From NCBI RefSeq assembly GCF_021431925.1, contig NZ_CP090371.1:2604001-2668000 (forward strand): 64,000 nucleotides of DNA. Direction: 5' to 3'. Source of the DNA: Halobaculum sp. CBA1158. Its GTDB lineage: Archaea > Halobacteriota > Halobacteria > Halobacteriales > Haloferacaceae. Below are positions 33,811 to 43,760 of the stretch, in pieces. Below the pieces are notes generated by a model that worked only from the letters and a program-made list of their open reading frames with translations, made no database searches and had not been told where the DNA came from. Made by a program: the position numbers and the translations under genes. How positions within the stretch are numbered: the first letter of the stretch is position 1; the number at the start of each line of letters is the position of its first letter.

Positions 33811-34061
33811 AGCAACTTTGAATCTTCCGCCGAAATGGACGGACACGGCTCGACGAGATCGCCGGTCGTTCGTCCGTTCGACTGAGAGACTGCTACATAT
33901 AAATCGTTCAACTATTCGTGTCGAACTCATCCCCGATCCGAGACCACCCACCGCAGTAGTCGCGAAGTAGTGGATCGCCAGCGTCGCCGACGCCTATGTC
34001 GACCACCTCACAGAGCGGAAGCTACCTGTCACGTACCCATCCAAGCCGAATGCGGGAGAAG
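33811..34061. other. Gap between VapBC module 2 and tRNA-Pro, no gene
   Basis: 251 bases with no supported gene. A TATA-like ACATATAAAT lies near 33896. From about 33973 a short open stretch (YVDHLTERKLPVTYPSKP) continues into the tRNA without a start and follows a stop; it could be the tail of a lost integrase or transposase, but I cannot show it. This is where an attachment site is expected. Confidence 0.4.
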
Positions 34062-34134
34062 TGGGCCGGCACGAATTTGAATCGTGGTTACGGCCACCCG
34101 AAGGCCGAAGGATACCAAGCTACCCCACCGGCCC
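34062..34134 (-). tRNA. tRNA-Pro (anticodon CGG)
   Basis: 73 bases fold as a standard cloverleaf. Acceptor GGGCCGG pairs with CCGGCCC (plus discriminator A); D arm GGGT...TCCT contains G18-G19 and A14; anticodon stem CGGCC/GGCCG carries loop TTCGGGT, so the anticodon is CGG; T stem CACGA/TCGTG carries loop TTCAAAT. No intron and no encoded CCA. Reads CCG codons. Its 3' end faces the AT-rich island, the classic integration position. Confidence 0.93.
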
Positions 34135-34162
34135 GCATGTGAGCGCAGGCGAGCCGTTCTGT

Positions 34163-34171
34163 TAAGGCTTC
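34163..34171 (-). promoter_or_regulatory. Possible TATA region of tRNA-Pro
   Basis: On the minus strand CCTTAACAG lies about 29-37 bases upstream of the tRNA 5' end, in the position and composition of a haloarchaeal TATA element. Confidence 0.35.
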
Positions 34172-34237
34172 CGAACGGCGGTCGCAACCCCGTCGCGCCG
34201 GTCGATCCGCCGGGATCACTCGCGCCCGGCGATCGAC

Positions 34238-34828
34238 TCAGTAGCGCTCGTAGCCGTCGGTGTCGAGGTAGTTGTTCGCCACCGCGATCGCGTGGTCCGC
34301 GTGGATCGCCTCCGGCCCGAGTCGGACGCGCCGGTCCGCGTGCTCGGCGAGCAGGTCCGCCTCCGCGGCCGTGAAGTCGTGGTGATCCGAGAGCACGAAG
34401 ATCGGATCCGCCGGCGGCGACGCCTCGGCGACGGGGTCGCCGTCCTCGTGGAGGTGGACGACCGTTCCGTCGAGCGAATCGAGCGTCTCCGCGAGGCCCA
34501 TCCGATAGAGTTCGACGCCGGGGGACACCTCGGCGGGCATGTGGCCGATGGCGTCCTCGCGGGCGTCGAGCGCGTCGCGTACCCGCGCGGCGGTGGTGCG
34601 CTCGTCCGGGTGAAGCCCGCGGGCGGTCGCACCCGAGAAGCGGACGGTGTACTCGTCGCCGAGAACGAGGTGGACGCGGCTGTCCTCGCGGATGCCGTGC
34701 GAGAGGAACAAGCCGGCGTTCACGCAGCGACACAGCAGATCCAGCCGTCCGGCTCCGCCCGCGAGGTCGTCGAGGCTGAACTCGGGCGTCGTGGGGGCGT
34801 CGTGACCGCTGACGACGAACTGGCGCAT
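34238..34828 (-). CDS. trmY: tRNA pseudouridine(54) N1-methyltransferase TrmY
   Basis: 196-residue SPOUT methyltransferase that adds a methyl group to pseudouridine-54 of tRNA, giving m1-pseudouridine. Starts [20 protein letters not shown]; the family signature includes [20 protein letters not shown], the GLHPDERT segment and the knot-forming C-terminus [15 protein letters not shown], where SAM binds. Works after Pus10, also encoded in this window (50157-51584). The start at 34826-34828 is supported; the longer upstream frame is spurious. Confidence 0.93.
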   Translation of the reverse strand: MRQFVVSGHDAPTTPEFSLDDLAGGAGRLDLLCRCVNAGLFLSHGIREDSRVHLVLGDEYTVRFSGATARGLHPDERTTAARVRDALDAREDAIGHMPAEVSPGVELYRMGLAETLDSLDGTVVHLHEDGDPVAEASPPADPIFVLSDHHDFTAAEADLLAEHADRRVRLGPEAIHADHAIAVANNYLDTDGYERY

Positions 34829-34962
34829 ACGCACCCGCCGAGGTGACTCCTGTTTGCGGTTTCGATCCGGCGACGCCCCGGCGTGGCGATAGTCGAACCC
34901 TACCAGTAAAATTGGCGACAGTATAATCCACCGATAGCCGAAAGTGCGACCGCAGTAACAAC

Positions 34963-34976
34963 AATTATATATAGAA
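34963..34976 (+). promoter_or_regulatory. TATA element of ABC importer operon
   Basis: AATTATATATAGAA is the clearest AT-rich promoter box in this neighbourhood, 42 bases before the substrate-binding protein ATG at 35019, implying a short leader. It follows a second A/T patch (GTATAATCC at 34921). Confidence 0.5.
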
Positions 34977-35018
34977 CTATGAGCGAACGGATGGTATCCC
35001 ACGGTGGGTAGACGAACC

Positions 35019-36719
35019 ATGACAAACGACGACATCAAGCGTGTGTTCGACCGTATGGACCGCCGGACGTTCCTGAGCGGTACCGGGGCCGCGGGCGTCG
35101 CGGCCGTGTCCGGCTGTATCGGCGGCGGCGACGACGGCAGCGACGGGACCGACAGCGGCTCCGACGACGGCAGCGACGGGACCGACAGCGGCTCCGACGA
35201 CGGCGACTCCGGGGGATCGAGCGGCGGCACGCTCAACCTCGCGCTCGTCAAGAGCCCGCTGGAGTTCGACCCGATCGTGCTCAACGACGTTCCGTCCGAC
35301 CAGGTCGCCTCACAGATCTTCGAGGGGCTGTACACGTACGACGAGAGCACAGGCGTCGTCCCCGAGCTCGCGACCGGCGAGCCGGAAGTCAGCGACGACG
35401 GCACCACCTACACGGTGACGATGACGACGGACGCGACGTTCTCGAACGGCGACCCCGTCACCCCCGAGGACGTGAAGTACAGCTTCGAGGCCCCGGTCGA
35501 CGAGGAGACCGAGAACGCCTCGGAGTTCAACATGATCGACTCCATCGAAACGGAGGGCGACGACACGCTCGTGTTCAACCTCTCGTACCCGTACGGGCCG
35601 TTCATGAACACGCTCGCGGCGGGTCGGATCGTCCCGATGTCCGTCCGCGAGGAGGACAAGGAGGCGTTCAACACGGAGAACCCCGTGGGCTCCGGTCCGT
35701 TCGTCTTCGACAGCTGGCAGGAGGGCGACTACGTGGACCTCGTGCGCAACGAGGACTACTGGGGCGAGCCGATGGCGAACCTCGAGACGGTCCACTACAC
35801 GCCGATCACGGAGGCGACGACCCGCGTCACCACGCTTCAGAACGGCGAGAACGACGTGATCGAGGAGATCCCGCCGAAGCTGTACTCGACGGTCCGCGGG
35901 ATCGACGACGCGAGCATCGACGAGGTGCCCGGAATCGGCTACTTCTACCTCGCGTTCAACTGCAACGAGGGTCCGACCGCGGACCCCATGGTCCGCGAGG
36001 CGATCGACTACTGCTTCTCGATGGACACCGCAGTCGAGCAGTACGTCGAGCCGACCGGCGTCCGGCAGTACGCGCCGACGCCCGCGTCGATCACCGAGGA
36101 GTGGGGCTTCCCGATCGACGAGTGGGAGCAGATCCCCCACGACAAGAACATCGACGAGGCGACCGCGCTGTTCGACGAGGCCGGCGTCTCGATGGACTAC
36201 AACTGGAAGATCATCGTCCCGCCGGACGACAAGCGCGAACAGATCGGAGTCTCCGTCTCGAACGGCCTCAAGGAGGCCGGGTTCAGCAACGTCGAGGTCC
36301 AGCGGCTCGACTGGGGTGCGTTCCTCGAGGCGTACGTCACGGGGAACGAGGACGACTACAACATGTACACGCTCGGCTGGTCCGGTACGCCCGACCCCGA
36401 CGCGTTCACCTACTACATGTTCGGTCGCACCGACGACACGCTCGGCGTGACGAACGGGACCTACTACGGCGAGAACAGCGAGAGCGGCATCGAGGCCACC
36501 GAGAAGATCGTGGAGGCTCGCCAGTCCGCCGACCGCGAGGAGCGCAAGCAGCTGTACACGGAAGCGATCACTACGATCCTCGAGGATCGCGCGCACCTGC
36601 CCGCGTACAACCTCAAGAACAGCTTCGGCGTCAAGGAGTACGTCAACGACTTCACGTCGCACCCGGTGGACTCGTTCCACCTGGTGACCGACCACAACAA
36701 CGTCTTCGTTGACAAGTAA
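35019..36719 (+). CDS. ABC importer substrate-binding lipoprotein (peptide/nickel type)
   Basis: 566 residues of the SBP_bac_5 family. Tat signal [19 protein letters not shown] with lipobox cysteine near residue 33 (lipid-anchored outside). A 35-residue Gly/Asp/Ser linker follows, built from a perfect 33-base DNA duplication, then the binding domain: [66 protein letters not shown], near-end [10 protein letters not shown]. It captures oligopeptides, dipeptides or related solutes for the two permeases and two ATPases downstream. Ligand not predictable. Confidence 0.93.
   Translation: MTNDDIKRVFDRMDRRTFLSGTGAAGVAAVSGCIGGGDDGSDGTDSGSDDGSDGTDSGSDDGDSGGSSGGTLNLALVKSPLEFDPIVLNDVPSDQVASQIFEGLYTYDESTGVVPELATGEPEVSDDGTTYTVTMTTDATFSNGDPVTPEDVKYSFEAPVDEETENASEFNMIDSIETEGDDTLVFNLSYPYGPFMNTLAAGRIVPMSVREEDKEAFNTENPVGSGPFVFDSWQEGDYVDLVRNEDYWGEPMANLETVHYTPITEATTRVTTLQNGENDVIEEIPPKLYSTVRGIDDASIDEVPGIGYFYLAFNCNEGPTADPMVREAIDYCFSMDTAVEQYVEPTGVRQYAPTPASITEEWGFPIDEWEQIPHDKNIDEATALFDEAGVSMDYNWKIIVPPDDKREQIGVSVSNGLKEAGFSNVEVQRLDWGAFLEAYVTGNEDDYNMYTLGWSGTPDPDAFTYYMFGRTDDTLGVTNGTYYGENSESGIEATEKIVEARQSADREERKQLYTEAITTILEDRAHLPAYNLKNSFGVKEYVNDFTSHPVDSFHLVTDHNNVFVDK
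35130..35195 (+). repeat. 33-bp tandem duplication in lipoprotein linker
   Basis: Two identical 33-base units (35130-35162, 35163-35195) encode two copies of [11 protein letters not shown], in frame, in the flexible acidic linker that tethers the binding protein to its lipid anchor. A recent duplication; the linker length could vary between strains. Confidence 0.75.
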
Positions 36720-36751
36720 CTCACACGCTGAAATGGGCGAAAACCGACACG

Positions 36752-36770
36752 AGCGGTCGTAACGACCGCT
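36752..36770 (+). promoter_or_regulatory. Perfect inverted repeat after binding-protein gene
   Basis: AGCGGTCGT, one base, ACGACCGCT: a nine-base perfect inverted repeat 32 bases after the binding-protein stop, followed by TTATATAC at 36780-36787. It may stabilise or end the abundant lipoprotein transcript, or act as an operator for a second promoter that drives the permease genes. Confidence 0.5.
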
Positions 36771-36778
36771 TCCGCGAA

Positions 36779-36787
36779 GTTATATAC
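36779..36787 (+). promoter_or_regulatory. Second TATA element, upstream of permease genes
   Basis: GTTATATAC, 38 bases before the permease ATG at 36826, matches the spacing of the first promoter of the operon. It would let permeases and ATPases be made from an internal promoter. Confidence 0.45.
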
Positions 36788-36825
36788 ACCCGTGGGAAAC
36801 CAGGTCACACATCAGTAGGGACACT

Positions 36826-37821
36826 ATGGGACGTGCACAGTATACGATCCGACGAATCCTGCAGGCGGTGCCTGTGCTGCTCGGGGTCGTCACGATCACG
36901 TATTTCCTGATGGAGGCGATGCCGGGCGACCCGGTGAGCATCATGCTCGGGCCGTCGCCCAGCGCCCAACAGGCCGCCGCCATCAGAGCGAAGTACGGAC
37001 TCGACCAGCCGCTGTGGCTCCGCTATCTGAACTACCTCTGGGACGTGATACAGCTCGATCTGGGTACGAGTCTGTACTACGAGGTCCCCGTCACCCAGAA
37101 GATCATGGAGCGGCTGCCGGTGACGGTGCTGCTGCTCGTATCGAGCTTCACGTTCGCCATCGTGACGTCGATCCCGCTGGGGATCATCTCGGCCAAGCGG
37201 CGCAACAAGCCGACCGACCACGTCGCTCGGGTCGTGGCGCTGCTGGGCGTTTCAACGCCCTCCTTCTGGATCGGCCTGGTCCTCATCATCCTGTTCGCCT
37301 ACCAGGTCAGTTGGTTCCCCGCGACGAACCTCGTCCTCCCGTGGGCGTCGCCCGCGGAGGTGGGCGTCGACAGTCAGTTCGACGTGCTCGTCACGTCGCT
37401 GCACCACCTCGTGTTGCCGACGATATCGCTCGGCACGCTCCAGATGGCGGCGCTCACGCGGATCGAGCGCTCCTCGATGCTGGAGGTGCTCGGCGAGGAG
37501 TACGTCAAGCTCGCGCGAGCCTACGGCGTCAAGGAGACGACGATCCTCCGCAAGCACGCCTTCCGTAACGCACAGCTCCCGCTCATCACGCTGTTGGGGC
37601 TCCAACTCACCAGCGCCATCGGCGGAGCGGTGCTGACCGAGACCGTCTTCTCCATCAACGGGATGGGGACGCTCATCATCACCGCGATCAACAACCAGGA
37701 CTTCGCGCTGGTCGTCGGCACGACGCTCGTGCTCGGCTTGGTGTTCGTCGTCGGGGTCATCGTCACCGACCTCTCGTACGCGTACATCGACCCGCGAGTC
37801 ACCTTCGAGGACGCAGACTGA
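36826..37821 (+). CDS. ABC importer permease 1 (DppB/OppB type)
   Basis: 331 residues with six membrane helices. The N-terminus RRILQAVPVLLGVVTITYFL is typical of the B subunit, with the exposed loop MPGDPVSIMLGPSPSAQQAA. The EAA-type cytoplasmic loop that contacts the ATPases is EEYVKLARAYGVKETTILRK. Ends at 37821 in a TGATG overlap with permease 2. Confidence 0.95.
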   Translation: MGRAQYTIRRILQAVPVLLGVVTITYFLMEAMPGDPVSIMLGPSPSAQQAAAIRAKYGLDQPLWLRYLNYLWDVIQLDLGTSLYYEVPVTQKIMERLPVTVLLLVSSFTFAIVTSIPLGIISAKRRNKPTDHVARVVALLGVSTPSFWIGLVLIILFAYQVSWFPATNLVLPWASPAEVGVDSQFDVLVTSLHHLVLPTISLGTLQMAALTRIERSSMLEVLGEEYVKLARAYGVKETTILRKHAFRNAQLPLITLLGLQLTSAIGGAVLTETVFSINGMGTLIITAINNQDFALVVGTTLVLGLVFVVGVIVTDLSYAYIDPRVTFEDAD

Positions 37822-38825
37822 TGGCGACGACAACCGGATCCGACACGGACTCGCGAACCGAGAGCGAATCACAGCCCGTCGACTCCGATCCCGAACAGCC
37901 CGCCGCGAACGTCGGGTGGCGCTACACCGTCTCACAGGTCCGTCGCGACCCGACGGCGCTCGCGGGACTGGGGATCATCGGAGTCGCGACGCTCGTCGCG
38001 GTCATCGCGTTCTTCGATCAGACCGTCCTCCCGATACTCGGGGTGGAACAGTACGCCATCGCGCAGGCCGTGTGGCTGAGTCCCAACGCCGAGGTCGCCC
38101 CTCAGCTGCTCCCGCCGGCGTGGACGACCAACGTCTTCGGCGAGGGGACGTGGGCCCACCCGCTGGGCACCGACGACCGCGGGCGCGACATCCTCGCGCG
38201 GGTGTTCTACGGCACGCGCATCGCCATGTCCGTCGGCGTCATCGCGACGACCATCGCGCTGGTGGTCGGGATGCTCGTCGGGTCGGTCGCGGGCTACTAC
38301 GGCGGTCGCATCGACGACGTGCTGATGCGCGCCGTCGAGACGCTGTACGCCATCCCGTTCCTCGTGCTCGTCATCGTGTTCATGGTCGCGTTCGGTCGCA
38401 ACCTCACGTTCGCGATGATCGGCGTCGGGATCGCCAACATCCCGACGTTCGCCCGGCTCATCCGCTCGCGGGTGCTGTCGGTGCGCGAAGAGGACTACAT
38501 CGAGGCGGCGCGAGCGGCCGGCGTGCGCGACCGTAACATCATCTTCAGACACGTCATTCCGAACAGCTTCGCGCCCGTTCTGGTACAGGCGACCCTGCAG
38601 ATCGGCGTGGCGATCCTCATCGTCGCCGGGCTGTCGTTCCTCGGCTTCGGCGCACAGCCGCCCACGCCGTCGTGGGGACAGATGCTCTCGCAGTCGCGCG
38701 ACTACATGCTGCCCGACCCGTGGTTCAGCATCTGGCCCGGGATGGCGATCCTCATCACCGTGGTCGGCTTCAACCTGCTCGGCGACGGGCTCCGCGACGC
38801 GCTCGACCCCCGTATCAACAACTGA
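37821..38825 (+). CDS. ABC importer permease 2 (DppC/OppC type)
   Basis: 334 residues with six helices. The early HPLGTDDRGRDILARVFYG segment is diagnostic of C-type permeases, and the EAA loop is EEDYIEAARAAGVRDRNIIF. Starts within the stop of permease 1 and ends within the start of the first ATPase, so all are translated as a chain. Confidence 0.95.
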   Translation: MATTTGSDTDSRTESESQPVDSDPEQPAANVGWRYTVSQVRRDPTALAGLGIIGVATLVAVIAFFDQTVLPILGVEQYAIAQAVWLSPNAEVAPQLLPPAWTTNVFGEGTWAHPLGTDDRGRDILARVFYGTRIAMSVGVIATTIALVVGMLVGSVAGYYGGRIDDVLMRAVETLYAIPFLVLVIVFMVAFGRNLTFAMIGVGIANIPTFARLIRSRVLSVREEDYIEAARAAGVRDRNIIFRHVIPNSFAPVLVQATLQIGVAILIVAGLSFLGFGAQPPTPSWGQMLSQSRDYMLPDPWFSIWPGMAILITVVGFNLLGDGLRDALDPRINN

Positions 38826-39982
38826 TGTCCGAACCACTACTCACAGTCGAGAACCTGAAGACCCAGTTCTTCACCGAGGAAGGCACCGTCCGCGCGGTCG
38901 ACGGCGTGAGCTTCGAGGTCAACGAGGGCGAACTCGTCGGCCTCGTCGGCGAGTCCGGTGCCGGGAAGTCGGTCGCCGCCCAGTCGATCATGCGGCTCGT
39001 CGAGGAGCCGGGGCGGATCGTCGACGGCACCGTCACGTTCGACGGGGAGAAGCTGGTCGACATCGTGGAGACCCCCGACGGCCGGATGGAACAGTCCGAC
39101 GAGATGCTCTCGAACCGGGAGATGCGCGAGCGGATCCGCGGCCGCGAGATCGCGATCGTCTTTCAGGACCCCATGGAGTCGCTCAACCCCGTGTTCAAGG
39201 TGGGCGCTCAGCTCCGAGAGTTCATCGAGTTGAACCGAGAGGTGGGCGAGTCGGAGGCGAAGACGATCGCCGTCGACATGCTCCGGGAGGTCGGTATCCC
39301 CGAACCCGAGACTCGCTACGACGACTACCCCCACGAGTTCTCCGGGGGGATGCGCCAGCGCGTGCTGATCGCGATGGCGCTGGCGTGTGAGCCGCGGCTC
39401 ATCATCGCCGACGAGCCGACGACCGCGCTCGACGTGACCGTCGAGGGGCAGATCCTCGATCTGGTCAGCGACCTCCAAGAGCGGTACGACACGGCGTTCC
39501 TGTGGGTCACCCACGACATGGGCGTCGTCGCGGAGATCTGCGACCGGGTGAACGTCATGTACCTCGGCGAGGTCATCGAGGAGACCGAGGTGGACGACCT
39601 GTTCCACGACACGAAACATCCGTACACCGAGGCGCTGCTGCGGTCGATGCCCCGACCCGACCGATCGGTCGAGTCGCTCGACCCGATCAAGGGGGTGATG
39701 CCGGAGGCGATCAACCCGCCCTCCGGCTGCCGGTTCCACACGCGCTGCCCGGAGGCCCGGGAGGCGTGCAAGGAGTTCCACCCGGAGTACCAGGACGTGA
39801 GCGACGCCGGCGAGGCACCGCACTCCGTGTCGTGTATCAAATACGAGCGCGTCGGCTACGAGGACAGCGCCCCGCTTCAGACGGAGGCGACCGACGCCTT
39901 CGCCGGCGGACTCGCCGACATGCGGGGCGACGACGACGGTCGGGACCCCGCCGGCGTCCCCGGGGGTGAGGCCGATGAGTGA
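38825..39982 (+). CDS. ABC importer ATPase 1 (DppD/OppD type)
   Basis: 385 residues: Walker [12 protein letters not shown], signature [15 protein letters not shown], Walker [14 protein letters not shown]-loop THDMG. The C-terminal oligopeptide-transporter extension has four cysteines (SGC, TRC, AC and SC), which in some bacterial relatives hold a [4Fe-4S] cluster. Its end overlaps the start of ATPase 2 (39975). Confidence 0.95.
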   Translation: MSEPLLTVENLKTQFFTEEGTVRAVDGVSFEVNEGELVGLVGESGAGKSVAAQSIMRLVEEPGRIVDGTVTFDGEKLVDIVETPDGRMEQSDEMLSNREMRERIRGREIAIVFQDPMESLNPVFKVGAQLREFIELNREVGESEAKTIAVDMLREVGIPEPETRYDDYPHEFSGGMRQRVLIAMALACEPRLIIADEPTTALDVTVEGQILDLVSDLQERYDTAFLWVTHDMGVVAEICDRVNVMYLGEVIEETEVDDLFHDTKHPYTEALLRSMPRPDRSVESLDPIKGVMPEAINPPSGCRFHTRCPEAREACKEFHPEYQDVSDAGEAPHSVSCIKYERVGYEDSAPLQTEATDAFAGGLADMRGDDDGRDPAGVPGGEADE

Positions 39983-41279
39983 GGCCGACGGGACCGGCGC
40001 GCTCGACACCGGATCCGGCGGGACCGACGACGACACGATCCTCAGCGTCCAGGGGCTGACGAAGCACTTCAGCCAGTCCGACGGAATGCTGTCGGCGCTG
40101 TTCGACGAGCCGCCCGTGCGTGCCGTCGAAGACGTGAGCTTCGACGTGAAACGCGGCGAGACGCTCGGGCTGGTCGGCGAGTCCGGCTGCGGGAAGTCGA
40201 CGCTCGCGCGCACCATCCTCCGACTCGTCGATCCCACGGACGGCGCGGTGTACTTCGAGGGCGACAACCTCGCGGAGCTGTCGGGGTCGGACCTCCGCGA
40301 GCGCCGCCGCGACCTGCAGATGATCTTCCAGGACCCGCAGTCGAGCCTGGACCCGCGGATGAAGGTCGGCCCCATCGTCGAGGAGCCGATGAAGGCCCAC
40401 GGGCTGTACAAGGGCGAACGCGAGGAACGCGCCCGCGAGCTGCTGGAGAAGGTCGGCCTCGACCCGCACCACTACAACCGCTACCCGCACCAGTTCTCCG
40501 GCGGGCAACGCCAGCGGATCAACCTCGCGCGGGCGCTGTCGGTGAACCCGGACTTCATCGTCTGCGACGAGCCGGTGTCGGCGCTCGACGTGTCGATCCA
40601 GGCGCAGGTGCTCAACACGATGCAGGAGCTGCAAGACGAGTTCGGCCTCACCTACCTGTTCATCGCCCACGACCTCAGCGTGATCCGGCACATCTCCGAC
40701 CGCGTCGCCGTGATGTACCTCGGTCAGCTGGTCGAGCTCGCGGAGACCGAGGAGCTGTTCGAACACCCCAAACATCCGTACACCGAGGCGCTGCTCGAGT
40801 CCATTCCTGTTCCAGACCCCCGCGTGTCGGGCACTCGGAGCGTGCTGGAGGGGGACGTTCCGTCGCCGATCGAGCCGCCGTCGGGGTGTCGCTTCCGGAC
40901 GCGGTGTCCGAAGCTCATCCAGCCCGACGAGTTCTCGATGGACGCGGACTCGTGGGCGGCCGTCCGGGCGTTCACCCGCGCTGTGAAGCGTCGGTCCTTC
41001 GAGGCGACCGACCGCGCCGCCGTCCGCGCGGAGTTCTTCCCCGACGGAACCCCCGGCGGGAGCGCGGGGTCGACCGTCGACGCCGCCATCGATCGAGTCC
41101 TCGACGACGAGTGGGACGACGCGACCGATCAGCTCATCTCCACGTTCGCGGAGACGAGCATCTGTGCGACGGAGAAGCCGTCGTACTCGGTCGAGTCCGA
41201 GGTCGGCGACGGCGAGCACTTCGCCGCCTGTCACCTCCACCGTGAGGGCGTTGAGGGCCCCGCGCTCGCCGACGACTGA
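39975..41279 (+). CDS. ABC importer ATPase 2 (DppF/OppF type) with long C-terminal insert
   Basis: 434 residues. Walker [12 protein letters not shown], signature [15 protein letters not shown], Walker [14 protein letters not shown]-loop IAHDLS. The extension begins [11 protein letters not shown] and reaches its last two cysteines (ICATEKP; AACHLH) only after about 80 extra residues ([14 protein letters not shown] through LISTFAET), against roughly 25-30 in bacterial relatives. The insert is acidic and predicted helical. Its role is unknown; it may be a haloarchaeal regulatory addition. Confidence 0.93.
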   Translation: MSEADGTGALDTGSGGTDDDTILSVQGLTKHFSQSDGMLSALFDEPPVRAVEDVSFDVKRGETLGLVGESGCGKSTLARTILRLVDPTDGAVYFEGDNLAELSGSDLRERRRDLQMIFQDPQSSLDPRMKVGPIVEEPMKAHGLYKGEREERARELLEKVGLDPHHYNRYPHQFSGGQRQRINLARALSVNPDFIVCDEPVSALDVSIQAQVLNTMQELQDEFGLTYLFIAHDLSVIRHISDRVAVMYLGQLVELAETEELFEHPKHPYTEALLESIPVPDPRVSGTRSVLEGDVPSPIEPPSGCRFRTRCPKLIQPDEFSMDADSWAAVRAFTRAVKRRSFEATDRAAVRAEFFPDGTPGGSAGSTVDAAIDRVLDDEWDDATDQLISTFAETSICATEKPSYSVESEVGDGEHFAACHLHREGVEGPALADD

Positions 41280-41304
41280 TCGGGGCGGTCATCGGCGAGA
41301 GCGG

Positions 41305-41796
41305 TCACTCCACGCGGATCGTGGTCCGCGATTCGGGCCGCTCTCGCTCGGTCGCGACGAACGCGCGGATCTCGTGGTCGCCGCGTGACAGCGGCGTCGA
41401 CCTGTTCCTCCGTCCCTCCTGACGGGTCACGCGTCCGTCCCAGGTCCACTCGTGGGTCTTGCGCTCGCGGGCGCGAAACGTGAGCACGCCCGAGCCGCCG
41501 GGGTCGCGGCGGGGCTCCTCAGTAGCCTCCAGCGCGCCGTCGACCTCCCACCCCCACAGCCGGCGGGAGGGCGTCGATACGGCGATCGGGACGGGGAGTC
41601 GGTTTCGGATCTCGACCCGAAGCGAGACGGGATCGCCGGGCGCGTACACCGCCCGGTCGGTCTCGACGGAGACCGAGACTCCGCGCGTGACCACCGACGA
41701 GGGGAGGAGGGCGGCGACTGCCGCACCGAGATAGTCGCGCGTCTCGTCGAAGCCGAGGCGGTCGCGGTCGTCGTGGCTCCGCGGCGACTGCGGCAC
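41305..41796 (-). CDS. BsuPI-like Ig-fold domain protein, 163 residues
   Basis: Convincing beta-sandwich pattern with alternating strands (VSVSVETDRAVYAPGDPVSL, EIRNRLPVPIAVSTPS, GVLTFRARERKTHEWTWDG). It resembles the intracellular proteinase inhibitor (BsuPI) type domain seen in many haloarchaeal proteins. No signal peptide, so cytoplasmic. Alternative: a structural domain for protein contacts. Convergent with the ABC operon. Confidence 0.6.
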   Translation of the reverse strand: MPQSPRSHDDRDRLGFDETRDYLGAAVAALLPSSVVTRGVSVSVETDRAVYAPGDPVSLRVEIRNRLPVPIAVSTPSRRLWGWEVDGALEATEEPRRDPGGSGVLTFRARERKTHEWTWDGRVTRQEGRRNRSTPLSRGDHEIRAFVATERERPESRTTIRVE

Positions 41797-41912
41797 GGAC
41801 GCCGGAAGGGTCGACGAGCGAATGAGGGTGTCGGTTCGGCCGGCAGTAGAGTGAAGACGGGAACAGGGAGATCCGTCGCGGCCGCGTCCCCGGAGGCGAC
41901 CGGCTTCGGGGC

Positions 41913-43550
41913 TCAGTACCCCTGCGCGTTACCGTCCTTCCGTGGCTCGGTGGCCGCCGAGAGGACGCCGTCGGCGCTGCGGACGATCTGCGCGCCGCCG
42001 AACAGCGCCGGCGGGAGCGTCTTCACGTCGTGGCCCTTACGAACCAGCTTCGAGGCGGTGTTGCCGTCGAACTGCGGCTCCAGCGCGAGGCTCCCCTCCT
42101 CCCGGTAGCGCCAGCGCGGGCGGTCGAGCGCCGCCTGCAGCGGGAGGTCGTAGTCGACGACGTTCGAGATCACCTGCACGTGCCCCTGCGGCTGCATGTA
42201 CCCGCCCATGACGCCGAAGGCGGCCCAGTCGTCCGTCGCGTCGTCGTCGGGGGCGAAGTCCGCGAGCGCCGGGATCAGGGTGTGGAACGGGCGCTTTCCC
42301 GGCTCCAGCGAGTTCGGGTGGTCGGGGTCCAGCGAGAACGACGACCCGCGGTTCTGGAGCGCGATGCCGGTGTCGCCGGCGACGAGTCCGGAGCCGAAGC
42401 CGGCGAACCGGGAGTTGATGAACGAGACGACGTTGCCCTCGTCGTCGGCGACGCACAGGAGCACGGTGTCAGCGTCCTCGGCGTTCGCCTCGGGGACGCC
42501 GAACGTCACGTCGTCGTTGCACTCCTCGCCTATCTCCTCGGCGCGGTTCGCGGCCCACTCCTTCGACCCGAGCGGCGGGTGGTCCTCGAACTCCGGGTCG
42601 GTGATGTAGCGGTGGCCGTCGTGGAACGCGAGCTTCAGCGCCTCCGAGAAGTAGTGGACGCGCTCGGGGGAGTCGTAGTCGTGCTCGCCCGCGCCGATCG
42701 CCTCGGCGACGTTCAGCGCCTCCAGCGCGATGAGCCCCTGGTTGTTCGGCGGGAGCTCGTACACCTCCGTCCCGTTGTAGGTGGTCGAGACGGGATCGGG
42801 GAACTCCGGTTCGAAGTCCGCGAGGTCGTCGACCGTGAGGAAGCCGCCCTGGTCTTGGACCTCCCCCGCGATCTGTTCTGCGATCTCGCCCTCGTACACC
42901 ACGTCCGCCCCCTCCTCCGCGATCCGGCGCATCGACTCGCCCAGTTTCGGGAGCGTCACGTGCTGGCCCACGTCGGGGGCCTCGCCGTCGAACAGGAACG
43001 CCTCGCGGGCGTTGTCGGTCTCGAACAGTTCCTCGCCGTGTTGCCACTGTGCGGAGACGACCTCCGACACCGGGTAGCCCTCGGTCGCGTACCGGATCGC
43101 CGGCTGCAGCAGTTCCGAGAGCGACTCCTCGCCGAACCGCTCGGCGGTGACCTCCCACCCGCGGGCGGTCCCCGGAACCGTCACCGCGTGCGGGCCGGTC
43201 CCGGGCATCTCCGCGTCCGCGGGGTCAACGCCCTCCTCGTCGGCGACCGCCTCGCGGACGGCATCGATCGTCGCGTCCGCGGGCGCGGGCCCGCACGAGC
43301 GCATCGCGCCGACCTCGCCGTCGGCTGTGCGGTAGAGCGCGAACACGTCGCCGCCGAGCCCCGTCGACGTGGGTTCGACGACGTTCAGCGCCGCCGCGGT
43401 GGCGACGGCCGCGTCGAAGGCGTTGCCTCCGTCCTCCAGCACGGATATTCCCGCCTGCGAGGCGAGCGGCTGGCTGGTCGCCACGACGCCGCGCTGGCCG
43501 TACACCGTCGACCGTCTGGATCCGAACTGATCGACATCCGGTTCGTCCAT
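41913..43550 (-). CDS. ggt: Gamma-glutamyltransferase family protein
   Basis: 545-residue Ntn-hydrolase that removes or transfers the gamma-glutamyl group. Blocks seen: GVVATSQPLASQAGISVLED, PTSTGLGGDVFALY, VPGTARGWEVTAERFG. The self-cleavage Thr362 is in DADTVLLCVADDEGNVVSF and the C-terminal subunit ends GKRPFHTLIPA...MGGYMQPQGHVQV. Start ATG 43548-43550. No clear signal peptide, so a cytoplasmic role is likely. Confidence 0.92.
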   Translation of the reverse strand: MDEPDVDQFGSRRSTVYGQRGVVATSQPLASQAGISVLEDGGNAFDAAVATAAALNVVEPTSTGLGGDVFALYRTADGEVGAMRSCGPAPADATIDAVREAVADEEGVDPADAEMPGTGPHAVTVPGTARGWEVTAERFGEESLSELLQPAIRYATEGYPVSEVVSAQWQHGEELFETDNAREAFLFDGEAPDVGQHVTLPKLGESMRRIAEEGADVVYEGEIAEQIAGEVQDQGGFLTVDDLADFEPEFPDPVSTTYNGTEVYELPPNNQGLIALEALNVAEAIGAGEHDYDSPERVHYFSEALKLAFHDGHRYITDPEFEDHPPLGSKEWAANRAEEIGEECNDDVTFGVPEANAEDADTVLLCVADDEGNVVSFINSRFAGFGSGLVAGDTGIALQNRGSSFSLDPDHPNSLEPGKRPFHTLIPALADFAPDDDATDDWAAFGVMGGYMQPQGHVQVISNVVDYDLPLQAALDRPRWRYREEGSLALEPQFDGNTASKLVRKGHDVKTLPPALFGGAQIVRSADGVLSAATEPRKDGNAQGY

Positions 43551-43732
43551 GCGATCGATACGTCCACACGTGACCCAAAACGTGAACCCAAACATATCCG
43601 GTGTGTCGGCGGCGGCACGCCCGATCGCCCGCGGCGGCAACCCGGACCGCCGACCCGCCGGCCACGATCGAACGACGGCGGCAGGACGGGGGTTTGATAC
43701 GCCTCGGACGGGCGTGCACCCCGAGCGAACGT

Positions 43733-43739
43733 TCATATG
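43733..43739 (+). promoter_or_regulatory. TATA-like box of HTH_10 gene
   Basis: TCATATG about 22-28 bases before the ATG at 43761, the position expected for a leaderless haloarchaeal transcript. Confidence 0.35.
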
Positions 43740-43760
43740 CGATGTCGTTCACGGTATGGC

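Noticed and set aside
33154-33980. TAGTGGATCGC present at about 33156 and again near 33967, as a possible att duplication
   Set aside because: Only 11 bases match and neither copy touches the tRNA end; likely chance.
34238-35407. Longer minus-strand frame extending trmY upstream through the importer signal region
   Set aside because: The extension is Ser/Pro-rich shadow of the binding-protein gene; the [10 protein letters not shown] start fits the family.
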